A stretch of DNA of 64,000 bases. Origin: Armillaria gallica. Its lineage: Eukaryota; Basidiomycota; Agaricomycetes; Agaricales; Physalacriaceae. Below, in pieces: positions 1 through 11,440 of this stretch (position 1 is the stretch's first letter; each line of letters begins with the position of its first letter). The stretch is from positions 6,076,001-6,140,000 of the forward strand of contig JBANDB010000002.1 of the NCBI GenBank assembly GCA_037576215.1, given 5' to 3'. The notes under the pieces were generated by a model. The model did not search any database. It was not told the origin of the DNA and worked only from the letters and a program-made list of their open reading frames with translations. The translations under genes and the position numbers were made by a program.

Positions 1-102
1 GAGACCCGTCGTCAATCCCCTGTACGGACGTGGGTGAGGATCTTTCGATTCGCTCTAGAATGACCCGGTCATGGCTTGAAAGGAAGATGTGCACGTTCCC
101 AT

Positions 103-170
103 TGTAGTGAGGTATCTAGTTGCACAAATTATCTCGCTGACAGGGCTTGAAATTTCGGAGGTATAAGTAT
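103..170 (+). repeat. Dispersed repeat R1, copy 1
   Basis: This stretch of about 68 bp aligns by eye with 3618-3688. Shared blocks include GGTATCT, TCTCG, TGACAG, GCTTGAAA and GGAGGTATAAG in the same order and spacing. Both copies lie in gene-poor sequence left of the esterase gene. The origin is unknown; it may be an old transposon fragment. Confidence 0.5.
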
Positions 171-211
171 CTCATACTATCAACTGTCCACCATATCCGG
201 CATTAGGTTGA

Positions 212-239
212 TATCGTCGTCTATCTACGAGAGACTAAT
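212..239 (+). repeat. 28-bp exact repeat R2, copy 1
   Basis: A 28-bp string here is identical to 56933-56960, about 56.7 kb away in the same orientation. It contains the block CTATCTACGAGAGAC. The flanks do not obviously match, so it may be the surviving core or end of a small dispersed element. Confidence 0.7.
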
Positions 240-1111
240 TCCACTACGCTTACCATGCTATTTTCGGTTGTCCCTAATGCACTCTCGAGTGCTGTAGTGC
301 TTCCCGCTTAGAATCGGTATACGTGCTAATTATATCTGCTTTGTGACTGGTCAAGAATTCCGTCTTGAATTGCTTGAGCCTATCAAAAATCTGGACGAGT
401 CCAGAAATCTTCCTGCCTCTGGATTGGCCGAGTCCGAACGAGTGAGAAGACCACCATGACACGACAGAGCGCTGTATCGGGGGTGTCAAGTTTACGAAAG
501 AATCGTCTTGTGTCCCAGTTTTGTTCAGAAATGATTTCACCCCGAGAATAACACAGCTCAAGCAGAACTAGGCTTTGGTCGGATGAGTCAAGATGCTTCC
601 GTTTACACTGATTCGTAGTAAATACCTTAGTACAAATGATTATTAGTACAACATGCGAACTTGTACACCCAAAAAATGGTCCTTCAAAGAAAACTGTGCG
701 CAGTTGACTCTAAGAACCTAGAATAAACTTTACCAGTGGAGAACACATCGCTGCCTCCGCTTCTCTAAACCATTCAGATCGCTGATCCAGTGACTCCCGA
801 AACTGCGTAAAGACCACCCAAATCTACATTCCAAGAGTGACTCCGGAACTAGGCGCTTTGGTAGTGTTACTACACCGAGACGCAACACTTAAAAAAGTCA
901 TAGCGTCCAGTAGCCGGCGACATGTCCCCCGTTGCGCTCTTGAGCCATGTGAGGCTATACTGAAGTTGGACTAACGAAGCATGGGAACGCCAGAGGCGAA
1001 AGTAACGCAGGAGAGCCGGAGGAAATATAGAAGATATGTGGATCATATTGCTCGTGTTATGCGGATTCCTCGTTGCCAGAAGCGTCATTGCGGTTTGGGT
1101 GTGAATAGCGC

Positions 1112-1624
1112 CTAAAGACGAACATCAGGAAAAAGGATCGAGGCAGTGCTGAAGAAAGCCCACTTGTTGATACGCGAAAGATGAGCGCGGCTGGCATTCT
1201 TAATCAGCCGGTCCATGCGCTGACAGCTCTCCATCCTGGACTGCGTGATGTACTCATACATATTCAGCACAAGCAAGCTACACGGTGATGCGTGCCAGGG
1301 TGCTGTCTTGACTTGCGATTCCTTCTTCCGCCTGATGTGGTGGGACGGCGAACGCAGCGGCTTCGGCAATGTTACCGATAGCTGGGGAGACTGCGGTAGC
1401 TCTGGCGAAAAGAGCAGAGGAGAGGATGCCGGCGAGGGAAGGGGGGACGGTAGTGGGCTTTTGTCGACGTCCTCCTGAGATTCCTCCCGCAGCTCAGCTC
1501 GTATCCGACGGGCCCAAGTACGCTCCTGCTGATAGAAAGTGACGAGAGAGTCGAGGTTTGTAAGAGAAGAGCGAAAGACAGGAATTACTTCGTTCATTCC
1601 GGGAGAGCACAGATAGACAACCAT
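1112..1624 (-). CDS. Conserved hypothetical agaricomycete protein, 170 aa
   Basis: Single-exon frame starting at the ATG at 1624. The N-terminus (MNEVIPVFRSSLTNLDSLV, residues 10-28) and the C-terminal part (YITQSRMESCQRMDRLIKNA) have the look of a small hypothetical protein I associate with mushroom genomes. Between them, roughly residues 55-95, is a Ser/Pro-rich low-complexity segment with repeated LPSP units, probably disordered. There is no signal peptide, membrane segment or enzyme motif, and the function is unknown. The serine-proline tract makes the opposite strand open as well (1245-1478), which I take as a shadow. Family membership is from memory; coding status is inferred from composition. 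Confidence 0.45.
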   Translation of the reverse strand: MVVYLCSPGMNEVIPVFRSSLTNLDSLVTFYQQERTWARRIRAELREESQEDVDKSPLPSPLPSPASSPLLFSPELPQSPQLSVTLPKPLRSPSHHIRRKKESQVKTAPWHASPCSLLVLNMYEYITQSRMESCQRMDRLIKNASRAHLSRINKWAFFSTASILFPDVRL

Positions 1625-3850
1625 TGTGATTTGTGGACAAGATGGAGAGCATTATATAAAGCATAGCAAGTTGTAGTGTGTGGAACTAGACGTCGAACAT
1701 ACGTCACGGCATTGACTAGCCCCATCGAACGCAAAGAAGTGCGGGATTGCCTGGCGCGCGTCTGGACTTGCATCACGGAAGTCGGTCGGTGACTTGAAGA
1801 GGGTCCAGACAATTCTCGAGAGCAGTTTCAATGTGTGCCACAGATCTGTGAAGACATCATTCTGATGTCTAGATTACATCACAAGCAGAAAATGAATACT
1901 TTCTGTTGGCCAGACTCCCCAGCCAATAGACTTGCAGAACCCTCGAGCGAATACGATTGAGAGATTCTTCGTTGGTCTGCAGTTGGTCTCCGGTCTGTCC
2001 CCGTTCGAGGCCATCAGACTCACGTGACCTACCCCACTCCCTTGTTATTTTTCATTCTCTTTTTGTTATTGGTTCTTGTCACTACAATTGCTTTGTAACC
2101 GAACCCAATGCTCAATGCATTCGACTGCGATACGGAGCTGGACCTGGCGAATCGGAGCAGAAGATCTATTCTAAACATTCCTTCGGTTTGCCAGATCTAC
2201 GTTAACGATGTAAACCCCACCTTTGTCCCTCTTTTTCCACCGTCCAGGCCCCGGCAGAACTGAACGCGATCGCGCTTTAGCAGACGGCATTAAATCATTC
2301 AGCTTGCTGAGAATGTCTTCCATCAGATTCCTCCGTTTCCAGGTCTATTGGCAATCTAGATTCTCCGCTTTATGTGAGCGCTCCAGGCTTCCCAAGCGGT
2401 CATTTGTTGAAGAGTGAATACCCTTCGCACACCGTTGGCTTATTCTGTCCTTGATATCCTTCGTATCACCTATTCCTCAGGATGGGCGCATTGTATTGGT
2501 TCGATCCTTCCAGAGCTGGACCTACATATCATAATTACTTTCTGCCTGCAACGCTTTTGCTTACTAGTGGCCAGGGCCATACCACACGTGATTTCTTCCC
2601 ATTGATTCGCTGCGTTTGCAAGATGGAATCTGTGCGGCCTTCCCCAGAGGGACTGGATGTAAACGCTGTGGTTCTCGTCACTCTCAATTACAGCCTACTA
2701 CCTCCAATCTCCAGGTTTTGTCGACATTATATGTGATCGACTTCCAGGCGCTTAGAAGGTGAAGGTGTAACAGAGCGGAGGACTACCGGTATCGGCTTCC
2801 CATATGTGAATTGGCGATGAAATACGTCAACTACGCTCCCCATGCAAGCTCCGTAAGTCTAAGAATACCTACCCCACAATCATGGAATGTGAGCTACTAA
2901 CTCTCTGCTTCGGAAAGCAATTGGCTTCGGAAGAGCAAACTTTCCCAAGCCAATCGCACGCGTCTGGGCATGTGACATAGCGAAAGTGCCTTTCCATAGA
3001 TTGACCATTCCACACCAAGCACTGGGGCTTTTTCAAGTCATAGCACTTGCATCACCTGTCACCGGTACCTCCAACATCATCGCCAACCCAACCCCTTCTA
3101 GAATTGCAGACCTCGAGGTGCTGGCCGCTCGGCTCACTTTCACCATTCCCCTCAGAAGTCAACAATCAACCCTATCTACAATCTCGAGAGACTGGACCGA
3201 CGGGCGTCGAACTGCCGACGGCGAACTATACACTCAGGGCCTTGCTATATGTCCGCTTTGACATCTGTGCGTATACCCCAGCAAGAGAGAAAAACAAAGA
3301 AGACATCGTTAAGAAATATATACAATAGTAGGATATTAACTTGATATTGACTGAGTCGTCCAATGTCCGAGGTCACAGCACATTTGAATCTATAGTGACT
3401 TTCAAGAACCAAACAATTGAATGTGTCGGCGTAGAAGTTAACCGAGACAAGAAAATCTTCTGGCAGACCATTGTACTAAAGGTAACGCCACAGTCAGATG
3501 TTCTTTCGTACAAATCATCCTGACCGCCATCCAATCGGGAACCAGATGCAAGCTTAGCCGGAACCAGGTCCCCACTATATCGTTCCGTTCATGAGGACAC
3601 TTGCTGCGCGTTCTGACTGTAGTAAGCAAGGTATCTGGTTGCAGAGTTGTCTCGTTGACAGAGCTTGAAAATATGGAGGTATAAGCATCTCTGTGCGCAT
3701 CAATAGATTTACTGGAAGGTGTCATTGGTAAACGCGCTTCGGGTGAATCATTATCGCAAGGAATATAAATCCAAGATATTTTCGATTTACATCGAGGGAC
3801 TCTGCATCGACTACTTGACACGAGTTCCAACCACAAGACAAGAGAACCTA
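1625..3850. other. Gene-poor stretch with repeat copy
   Basis: Several short frames on both strands (for example 2482-2736 plus and 3438-3869 minus) show no domain, no conserved motif and no consistent splice structure. The only recognisable item is the second copy of repeat R1 at 3618-3688. Confidence 0.5.
3618..3688 (+). repeat. Dispersed repeat R1, copy 2
   Basis: Diverged copy of 103-170, aligned by eye over about 70 bp with several mismatches and small gaps. It lies about 160 bp beyond the 3' end of the CE1 esterase gene. Confidence 0.5.
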
Positions 3851-5212
3851 TCATGCAATGCCGAACCACGCCAAATCCATAGTTTCATGGACAGGCACTG
3901 TATGTCCGACGCCTGCAGCTGAATATCCGACGACTACATTGCCGTATGTGGTCTTCGTGTATGCCGACTGTGGGTTGTTCAGTGCCGTCGTCGTCGGTGT
4001 CTGCGAAACGCCGAGGACATTGGTCCACTCTTTGATCTCTTCTCCAAAGTTGGGGTAGTCGAGAGTCGTATCACTGCGAAAACGATGGCGTCAGCTCACC
4101 CGCGCAAAATATCAAAGCTGGATGGAGATTCATACGCGGTACCGTGCCACAACATCATCTTCGGACGTGAACCCGTATATCCTGGGTAGGCCGCGCGGAC
4201 TTCGTCGCCCTGTACTGGGTTTCAAAAATGTAACATTGACAAAAATGCGATGAGAACAGACCCATTGTTGCGCGGTCTTAATGAGCATTCCTGTGGAACA
4301 TTGGGAGTTCCAAGCATTGGGACCAGCGAAGCAGCCGAATGGTACACCGGAATATGCAGAGGCTGCCGCGAAGAGTTCAGGGTATGAGCCGGCCATGACG
4401 TTCGTCATCATCGCTAAACGGATGGGCCATCAATAAATGCATGGGTATAACAGGATTATGAGATGACAGACCTCCAGAGGACGTCCCAGTGACGAAAACC
4501 CGAGATGCATCAACGCCGTAGTTAGCGATGGCATAGGTAACCATTGACGCAATACCCTGTGAGTCTCCACCACCGTTGTGCGACAACGTTTGAGGTGTGT
4601 TGACGTCGAAGCACTTTCCGCTTCTCGGGGCGTCTGGGTAGATGACAATGAATCCATGTGTGTTCGCGAGAGTGGCGTATTGAGTGCTTGAGAAGTAGAT
4701 TTGAGCAGAGGCTGTGCATTCGTGGATGGCGACGATGAGGGGAGGGTTGCTTGGTAGGGTGGCGGGTCTGTAGACGAACATGCCGACGTTGTTCGGGTTA
4801 GGCCCGAAGTTGGTCACCTGTGTTAGGACGCCAGCTGGGGGAAGGGATCCTGTGGGAGCGGGTCCGGATCCAGAAGTAGGAGAGGTTGGAGGACCGGCGG
4901 GAATGCTGGTGGTAGCGGCTCCAGGTTGGCATTGGGAGTAGTCTTAAGATGACGAGATGTTCAGCAAACATCATGGTCGCCTCCTCGTTGCAAGCACTTA
5001 CAGGCGTTTAATACCACACAGCTTGTACCAGCAACGCAAGTAGTTGCTCCAGTCCATCCGATTCCCTAAAAGACGCAGCTTCAGAAACCGAGTTTTCAAA
5101 GGATGTAGACCATATGTACTCCACATTGCCCCCATGTTGCTGACTGAGAAAGCACCGGACTGGAGAGAGCAGCGACAATAGCCAGAGACACGAGAGTGGA
5201 AATCGATTTCAT
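3851..5212 (-). CDS. Secreted CBM1-CE1 esterase (acetylxylan/feruloyl esterase type), 358 aa
   Basis: Six exons: 5120-5212, 5002-5065, 4472-4942, 4262-4413, 4136-4209 and 3851-4073; all junctions keep frame. Residues 1-22 form a signal peptide ending LSSPVLSQ. A fungal cellulose-binding module 1 follows directly (WGQCGGIGWTG, then TCVAGTSC and YYSQCQPG), then a Ser/Thr/Pro linker and an alpha/beta-hydrolase domain of carbohydrate esterase family 1. The nucleophile is Ser207 in GTSSG. The acid is probably the Asp in WHGTADTTLDY and the base the His in GVGHTVPVHE. The enzyme should act outside the cell on acetylated or feruloylated xylan bound to cellulose. Acetylxylan and feruloyl esterases of this family cannot be told apart from motifs alone. 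The gene looks intact and stands alone. Confidence 0.93.
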
Positions 5213-6339
5213 CTTTCAGAGATGTAGAGAACAACGAATTTGCCCCTCGACTTTTATATTGACCCAGCTCACTGTAACCTGACCAACTGAGCTCGTCATC
5301 TACCCGTTAATTCCCCGAATAGTTTCCTGATTTGCATCACATGCAGGTAAAGGTGACGACACTAGACAGTAGTCGTCGTCGAGGATGTTCCGAATCAATA
5401 TTAGTGGACTCATATGGCATTAAGCACAGCCAGCAGCACGGAACGCATACTGTCCAACAGCTTGATTTACATCAACATTCGACAGCGCATCCGTCGACAA
5501 TTTACCGAGAAATACAGTGTTCGATGAATGTTATTTCGACTCCGAGAAGGGCAATATCAGTCATCGCCACGGTCTGGCTTCCCTGAACAAGGTTTCTCAC
5601 CTTATGGTTGGAGGAGAGCCTCATGAGGGTAAATATACTCAGTATAGCGGGTATAGATCCGTCTTTCCATGTCGGTACTCACGGACCGTGTATAGACGCG
5701 TAGAGTTGGCACATTCCGAATGCCAGGATAGCCAGATGCAAGTAAGTGGGTAAGATGAAGGAACACCAAGCTTAACCAAATAGTCTATGAGAATTAACTA
5801 AATAAATAATAAATACACAATGTTCAATCGTGTTCAACCGTATTTATCAAGGATTAATGGATGCATTGCTCTGCTCCAAGTTTTGTGGTGGCAAAAACAC
5901 GCTAAAGATCTTTCGTTTGTATCTTAGCCGATTTTCAGCTCGGATTCTGAAGCGTTGATCACCACGACAACAGATACCAAATATCAGTGTTCCTTCTTCG
6001 CATATCTTCGCATGTCTAGTCCTGGTCTTCAATCTCGAGGTTCTACGGGCAGGGACATCCTTAACGGCACTTCGACGCTACTTCCGTTGTTGCCCATTCT
6101 ATGACGCGTGAGCAGCAACATACTACCGATGAAAGTGATTGCGGAGTCTGGAGACCGTCAGCGGAAGCCCGGGCGTCCAAAATGATGGATGAATCTAGGA
6201 GCCCACTTGCCGACGCTTTACCGCCAGTCAGACTACTCCGCTTATACTACCGAGTGAGAATCTCTGCACCGGTTTAGTATCATGTGTTCAGCTTGCTCGC
6301 TACGTGCGCAGTTTTAGAACAGATCAGCCTGATTAATTT
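5213..6339. other. Intergenic, nothing recognised
   Basis: Upstream region of the esterase gene, then about 1 kb of AT-rich sequence. Short frames at 5332-5753 (plus) and 5847-6032 (minus) show no domain or splice pattern. Confidence 0.4.
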
Positions 6340-7017
6340 GAGTAAATCAAGAAACCTCTGACTTTGGTACTCGTCATCCAACCATCAGGAATGCTCTATC
6401 CCTCAGGACTCGTATCTTGAATAATCGAAGGCTACAATAAATGGATCAGTACGGTTCTGAGCACCTAAAGGCACGGGCAGCACGCCTCCATGACAACGTA
6501 ATGTGCTGGCATCATGATTCCAGGCGCTTCATTGTCTAAGCGTCATTCAATTGCAGCAGAAAGTCCGGTGACTCGAACTTACAGGCGTGTAATATCCAGG
6601 GTTTAGTATGGAAGGTCGTTCCAATCGCATGACCAGTGAAATGCTTTGATCTGCAAAACAGCTGAGATCTACAGTCGGCTACATAATGAAGGATGGTTTG
6701 ACCAATAGATTTGCCCGGTCCGCAAGTTGCTATGCCTTCTTTGAGGGAGTCGGAGGTGATTGCGCGGAGAATCCGGCCTTGTGCGTCCTGGATAAGTTCT
6801 TAGCATTGGATCCAATAGTAGAACCCGATCTCCGACAAGAAAAGTTTCTGAGGTGTCGCCATGATAGCCGTCCAGGTATACCGTGATCGGTATTGACAAT
6901 ATCCCCGTCTTTAAGAGTGCGGTTAAACGCGAGCGAGATCTAGATGCTGGTTTAGTTTCTGTATAACGAACTCTGATACTATTCGATTTGAGAGGCGTCG
7001 GAAAGCACATATGCACC
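6340..7017 (-). pseudogene. Decayed type 1 methionine aminopeptidase
   Basis: Reading from about 7017 downward, pieces of a MetAP1 appear in order but in different frames. A GAYPSPL-like block is followed by LKDGDIVNTD, then after a frameshift by ITVYLDGYHGDTSETFLVGD with the two metal-binding Asp regions, then after another frameshift by SDSLKEGIATCGPGKSIGQT. FTGHAIGTTFHTKPWILH carries the conserved metal His. Beyond an intron-like gap come EAPGIMMP and PDGWMTSTK. The NTD/ITV junction fits a 2-nt deletion. The N-terminal exons are not recognisable. MetAP removes initiator methionine, so a functional copy must exist elsewhere. This is a dead duplicate or retained fragment. Confidence 0.75.
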
Positions 7018-7367
7018 TCGTACAACAAGGTTTCGAGAAACCACTATAGCGCAATGGCTATACGGACTCGCGTGTCTGTGTCACAGCTTTCATCGTGCTG
7101 GCATTACATGCCAGAGAAATTCAATGACCAGAGAACCTTAATCCACCTGCTTTCTGGGACCGTCAGGCTATTCCAAATCTCGTCGCTTCCTGGTTTCGGC
7201 TTCTTGATGATCAGCAGCGATAAAATACAAAGCACATTCGTTCATTAAAGCGTAACACGACATCATGAAAACAACTGTAGACAACAGATAGAAAGTACAA
7301 AAGCAGATCAAGATGAATAGCACAAAAGCACACCGACATATACACCAAACCTCTTAAATTCTTCCTT
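7018..7367. other. Intergenic, Argonaute 3' flank
   Basis: About 350 bp between the dead methionine aminopeptidase and the Argonaute stop codon. I see nothing in it beyond short frames without domains. Confidence 0.4.
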
Positions 7368-10300
7368 CTAGATATAGAACATGCTGTCCTTGATGTTGTC
7401 ATGGAGCTGCAAACACACAAAGTCAGTCGCTATAACCCACATGAAAAAAACGCACTCACTCCTTGGCCCCAAGCCTTCCGGGCAGCTTCAAATACTTTCG
7501 CCGCCTCCTCATCCCGACTGAGTGACCCCGTAACAGTCGAGGCATCATCCAACAAGAAATCATTGATGTAGCACCTCCCCCTCTCGCACGCCAGATCCGC
7601 ATAATACGCCGCCGGAATGAGGCTCACAGCCTTCGTGGCCCGCGCATATAGATAACTCGTGTCATTCGTTCCCTTCTGAATTTCATCGACGTTAAGGCTG
7701 TTCTCATCGTAAATGACAACGTAATGAGTCGGCCGGACTGTGCCCTGGAGACCAGCGTGCGCTTGGAGATAGAAATCGTAGTCGAACCTATAGACAAAGC
7801 ATAAGCAGGGATAACGCCTCAGAAAAGAGGTGACTCACACTCCGGTAATGCCCTTGTCAACAACCGTTCCGGGTTTCGTGTTGCCATTCCTATCCGCATT
7901 CTGACTATCTGTAGGGTAGAACCTGAAAGTAGTTGAGCAAAGAATCAACAGAAGACGGTAGCGCAACTTACCTAGCATGATGGCGTTTCCCACATATGAT
8001 AACGGATACAAGCGGTTTGTACGCCTTCCTGTCCTTGGTATTCAGTCTCTGCGCGGCCTCCTTGATCTGTGGAAGCTCCTCTCGGATAACAATATCATAT
8101 TGACCCTAAGACAGCGATGTCACTCAGAGCATCATAATGAATTGTCGTCATCACTCACCTCAGAGACACCATCCCGGAACACGAAAATCCTCTCCGGCAA
8201 TGCCTTGTTCTTCTTCTCGTAGGCCAACAGACGCTCGAGCATCATTTCCCGCAGTTCCTCAACGACCTAAATGGGATCATAAGCAGCCGCAGAGAAACCA
8301 ACAGAAGCGAAACCGACCTCTTTCGAATGCCTATTAGCATCAGGCCTCTGGATCCTCATGCTCGCCGGGAACTGGACAAAATCGTCATCCACGCTCGCTA
8401 CGACTGCCGCGATGGACGGGGTGCCAAATCTTGTCCCCGGAGTAGGGTGGGTAACATCGATCCCCACCATCATCGTCTTCTTCTTGCGCAGCCACTTCAT
8501 GGCTTGATCATCCAACTGAATACACCCCGTCAGTACGTCGCATCCAGAAAAAGTTATTAAAAAAATAGGTACCTTGTGATTGATTCCCCCAAGCTTCGTA
8601 TTCACCTTCAAGGCAACGTTCGAGAGGTATTGGTCTTGTTTATCCCCGTCTCTCATAGCCTTTTCGAGCTGCATCGTAACCGTCTGCAACCCTAGCTCAG
8701 AGTCTCCAATTCGCTAATACCACCTGTCAGCATCACCACTTTCAAATATAAAATAAGTACCCACCTTGACACCCGGATAGATGAAATTGTCCCTATGCAT
8801 CAATAGTACCAGTATAAAACTCGGCCTGGGACCCGTTGACAACGCATGCTGTAGATACGATTTAATGGTGTTCAGAGAATTGACCCTCCCCGGGTCCTCG
8901 TGCACAGGAGCCAACGCCGGCAATTCCTTCAACAATCGCGGCATCCCCCCTTGAACGTTCATCCCAGCCGACTGTAGCTTCTTCGAAAAATTCATTATCA
9001 GAGGCTTCATGTCATCCGGGGTCGGATACCGATTCTGCGTTCGCTCTCGTATAGGGAGCACCCAGTATCCGTTGACAGTCGCGCCGCGGTGGAATTTGAC
9101 GTTGAGGATATTCCACGAACCATTAGCCACCCTTTGTGTTCCTGAGCGATAGGACAACGACGGAGGGATGAACTCGCGAGCGGGGATCACAGTCATTTCT
9201 AGGTCGATGGAGAGGCCAAAACCGGTAACAGGCGGCTGAGGAGGAGAGAGGGATAGTCTTTGGAACCCTTCACCAACGATGAAATCTGCGTTGACACGCG
9301 GGGGGTTACACGCAACTCGAATCATCTGTGCCACCTCTTGATCGCCTAGCCGTCCTCGGTACGGATTTCCAGGTTCAATAGTGCAAATTTCGGCAGGGAG
9401 CCATACCGGTCTCTTGATACTCCCAACATTGACCACTGGAAGGTCAGCTCCACGACGCAAAGTAATGTTATGCTCTGTACAAAAGTATGAGCTTCATACA
9501 TGGAGTCTAATGGCAGTGATACGTACTTCTCTTGAAGAATTCTTCGACGGTCATGTTCTTCTTTCCAAATTCTTCGCAAGGGAAGGTAGTAAGGCGGGCA
9601 GATTTGCGGCCAATCTCCCAGAGCTTGTAGCGACGTTTATGGCCAAGATGGGTAGTGGTGACTTTGATGCTTCTAGCAAGCTCCTTGGGAAGAGTTGGCA
9701 TCCCCCCCGAAGAATTCCGACTGAATTCAGCCAGAACATCTGCAAGGTTACCTGGCTGGACGAATGGGGCCATACAGACATTGCTGGTCGGGAGAGATTA
9801 ATACATGTTCATATCCTCGTTATGCAGCACTCACATATTGACCATCAAGTTCTGGTAAGCCGGCCGAATAGACGTAGAAAACCCTCTCCACGCCTCAATG
9901 CGGGGCCCTAGGAACTTGTGTTCATTGGGCGGAGGCTCGAAGTAGTACTTGTTCTGCCCAATACGCACGCCTGTGCTCAGAGGCTTCTGCTGCAGTACCA
10001 GATTGAGGGCAGAAATAATAGGCAATGGATCGTAATCCCGGGATGCCTTGTCAGCGTTGAGGTACCTAGAGCAAATATTCAAAAACCAATGAAATAAGAA
10101 TTGCAAGTAACGTACTTGGAGAGCTCATTGACATTCAGCTCGCCCTTGAATATGACAGAAATGTGGTACGTGATGGCGTCGTGCGGGGGGCCATTCTGAC
10201 CCTCTTCGAAGAACGGTATCCCTACGGTCAAATCTGGCAGCTTCACAGACGACACAAGACGCGAGCTTCTATCATGAGCAATGTGACCCAACTGGGGACG

Positions 10301-10849
10301 GACCTGAGGGCTGGCCTCAAGTAACTGGAAGATACGGTCTTTGCGCTTGTTTAAAAAGGTCGCTGGCTCGATCTTTATCTCGTACTCGTACAACGGGCCC
10401 TTCGGCAGTTTGACTGCAAAGAAATTGGCGCGTAAAGTGATGGGTTTGCCCAGGGTACCGAAGCCAGGACGGGTTGGACGCTCCGGCTTGGGTGGGACCT
10501 TGCGAAGAGCATCGAGGAGTTTCGTCTGCTTTTCTGGCGTTAAATGATCGGGGATCCGTGCTGGGACATTTTCCTTGAAGATGACTGGGCCACTGAATCC
10601 TCCTCGACTCCCACCTCTTCCGCCTCGCGGTCCAAAGTTGTCGCTACCACCACGACCGCCTCCGCCTCTGCCAGGGCCACCACGACCTCTGTCAGGACCG
10701 GGACTACCTCGACCTCTGTTGGGACCGGGACTACCTCGACCTCTGTTGAAACCGGGACTATCTCGACCTCTGTTGAGACCGGGACTATCTCGACCTCTGT
10801 TGGGACTACCCCGACCTCTGTCGGGACCACCTCTGAAAGATCGGCTCAT
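7368..10849 (-). CDS. Argonaute protein, 987 aa, RG-rich N-terminus, DEDD tetrad
   Basis: Eleven exons: 10116-10849, 9835-10065, 9527-9783, 8765-9474, 8573-8713, 8318-8515, 8159-8266, 7972-8105, 7839-7922, 7460-7787 and 7368-7406; every junction keeps frame. Residues 1 to about 90 are repeated RGRGSPG/NRGRDSPG units. An ArgoN domain follows, then the linker (AYQNLMVNINVCMAPF), PAZ (KHNITLRRGADLPVVNVG and beyond), the Mid region (GLQTVTMQ) and PIWI. The PIWI tetrad reads Asp711 (GIDVTHP), Glu757 (KEVVEEL), Asp789 (FRDGVSEGQ) and Asp930 (YYADLAC), so it should be slicing-competent; Asp is an accepted fourth residue. The C-terminus is SMFYI. It binds small guide RNA in RNA silencing, for example against the retroelements in this window. 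The RG tract could be an arginine-methylation target. No truncation is seen. Confidence 0.96.
10685..10838 (-). repeat. Tandem repeat encoding the Argonaute RG tract
   Basis: Five to six imperfect direct repeats of 27-30 bp inside exon 1, with unit core GACCTCTGTTG(A/G)GACCGGGACTA on the plus strand. They encode the RGRxSPGxN units. The periodicity keeps all frames open on the opposite strand, which explains the long antisense frame at 10544-10888. Confidence 0.85.
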
Positions 10850-11440
10850 AGTGATGTGGTTACTGAGGGAGCTGTAGAGTCTGTATAGAACTGGGGTAAC
10901 GGGCGCTCGAAACAGTGATGAAAGAGATTTGAAAAGGTAGAAGATCGTATGATTATGGAGGTAAGCAGCAAGATAATGAAACTGATATCGGCGGAGACGA
11001 AGACGTCGTTGTCAGCGCTATTGACGGCGTCGTCGTCGTCGTCGTCGATAAGAATCAGAAAGGCTTGCGTAACACAGCGTAACACCCAACCCTTATAAAC
11101 GCAAGTTAAAACTCCGCTGCGGGACCGAAAATTTTAGCGCTGAATGATGTTCTGGAATGATGAGGAATGACTAGGACCTGGCAGGCGCGCTAACAACACT
11201 GCTGTCACCTCAGATGAGCAAGTGATTTTGGTGTGTCACTCGGGGTTCACTTGCTAACTTGGCATCGTGAATAAGATTCTGGTTTTCATCGCGCATCAAA
11301 TCAAAACTTTAGAATTAAGTTTCCTAGTGTCGTCGGCACTCTTTTCTGCCATCTGACTAACTCTGTTCGCCGAACTGCGACATATGTGGTAAGGGTCGCT
11401 AGATGGGTATGCTTTGAGCATTGCGATGCTGCGTATGAGA
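10850..11440. other. Argonaute upstream region
   Basis: Presumed promoter and 5' leader of the Argonaute gene. It contains a short trinucleotide run of six GTC units at about 11029-11046. No clear TATA box or other gene was seen. Confidence 0.4.

Larger units (their letters stand above)
1..1111. other. Intergenic, no supported gene
   Basis: No convincing coding sequence. The one sizeable open frame (274-561, minus) has no recognisable domain and no splice-linked neighbour. The stretch holds two dispersed repeats, at about 103-170 and 212-239, listed separately. Confidence 0.5.

Noticed and set aside
274..561. 95-codon minus-strand frame
   Set aside because: No domain, splice partner or recognisable homologue.
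3438..3869. 143-codon minus-strand frame
   Set aside because: Overlaps a dispersed repeat and the esterase 3' end; composition looks random.
10544..10888. Long plus-strand frames of Thr/Ser or Pro/Leu repeats
   Set aside because: Antisense shadows of the tandem repeat encoding the Argonaute RG tract.
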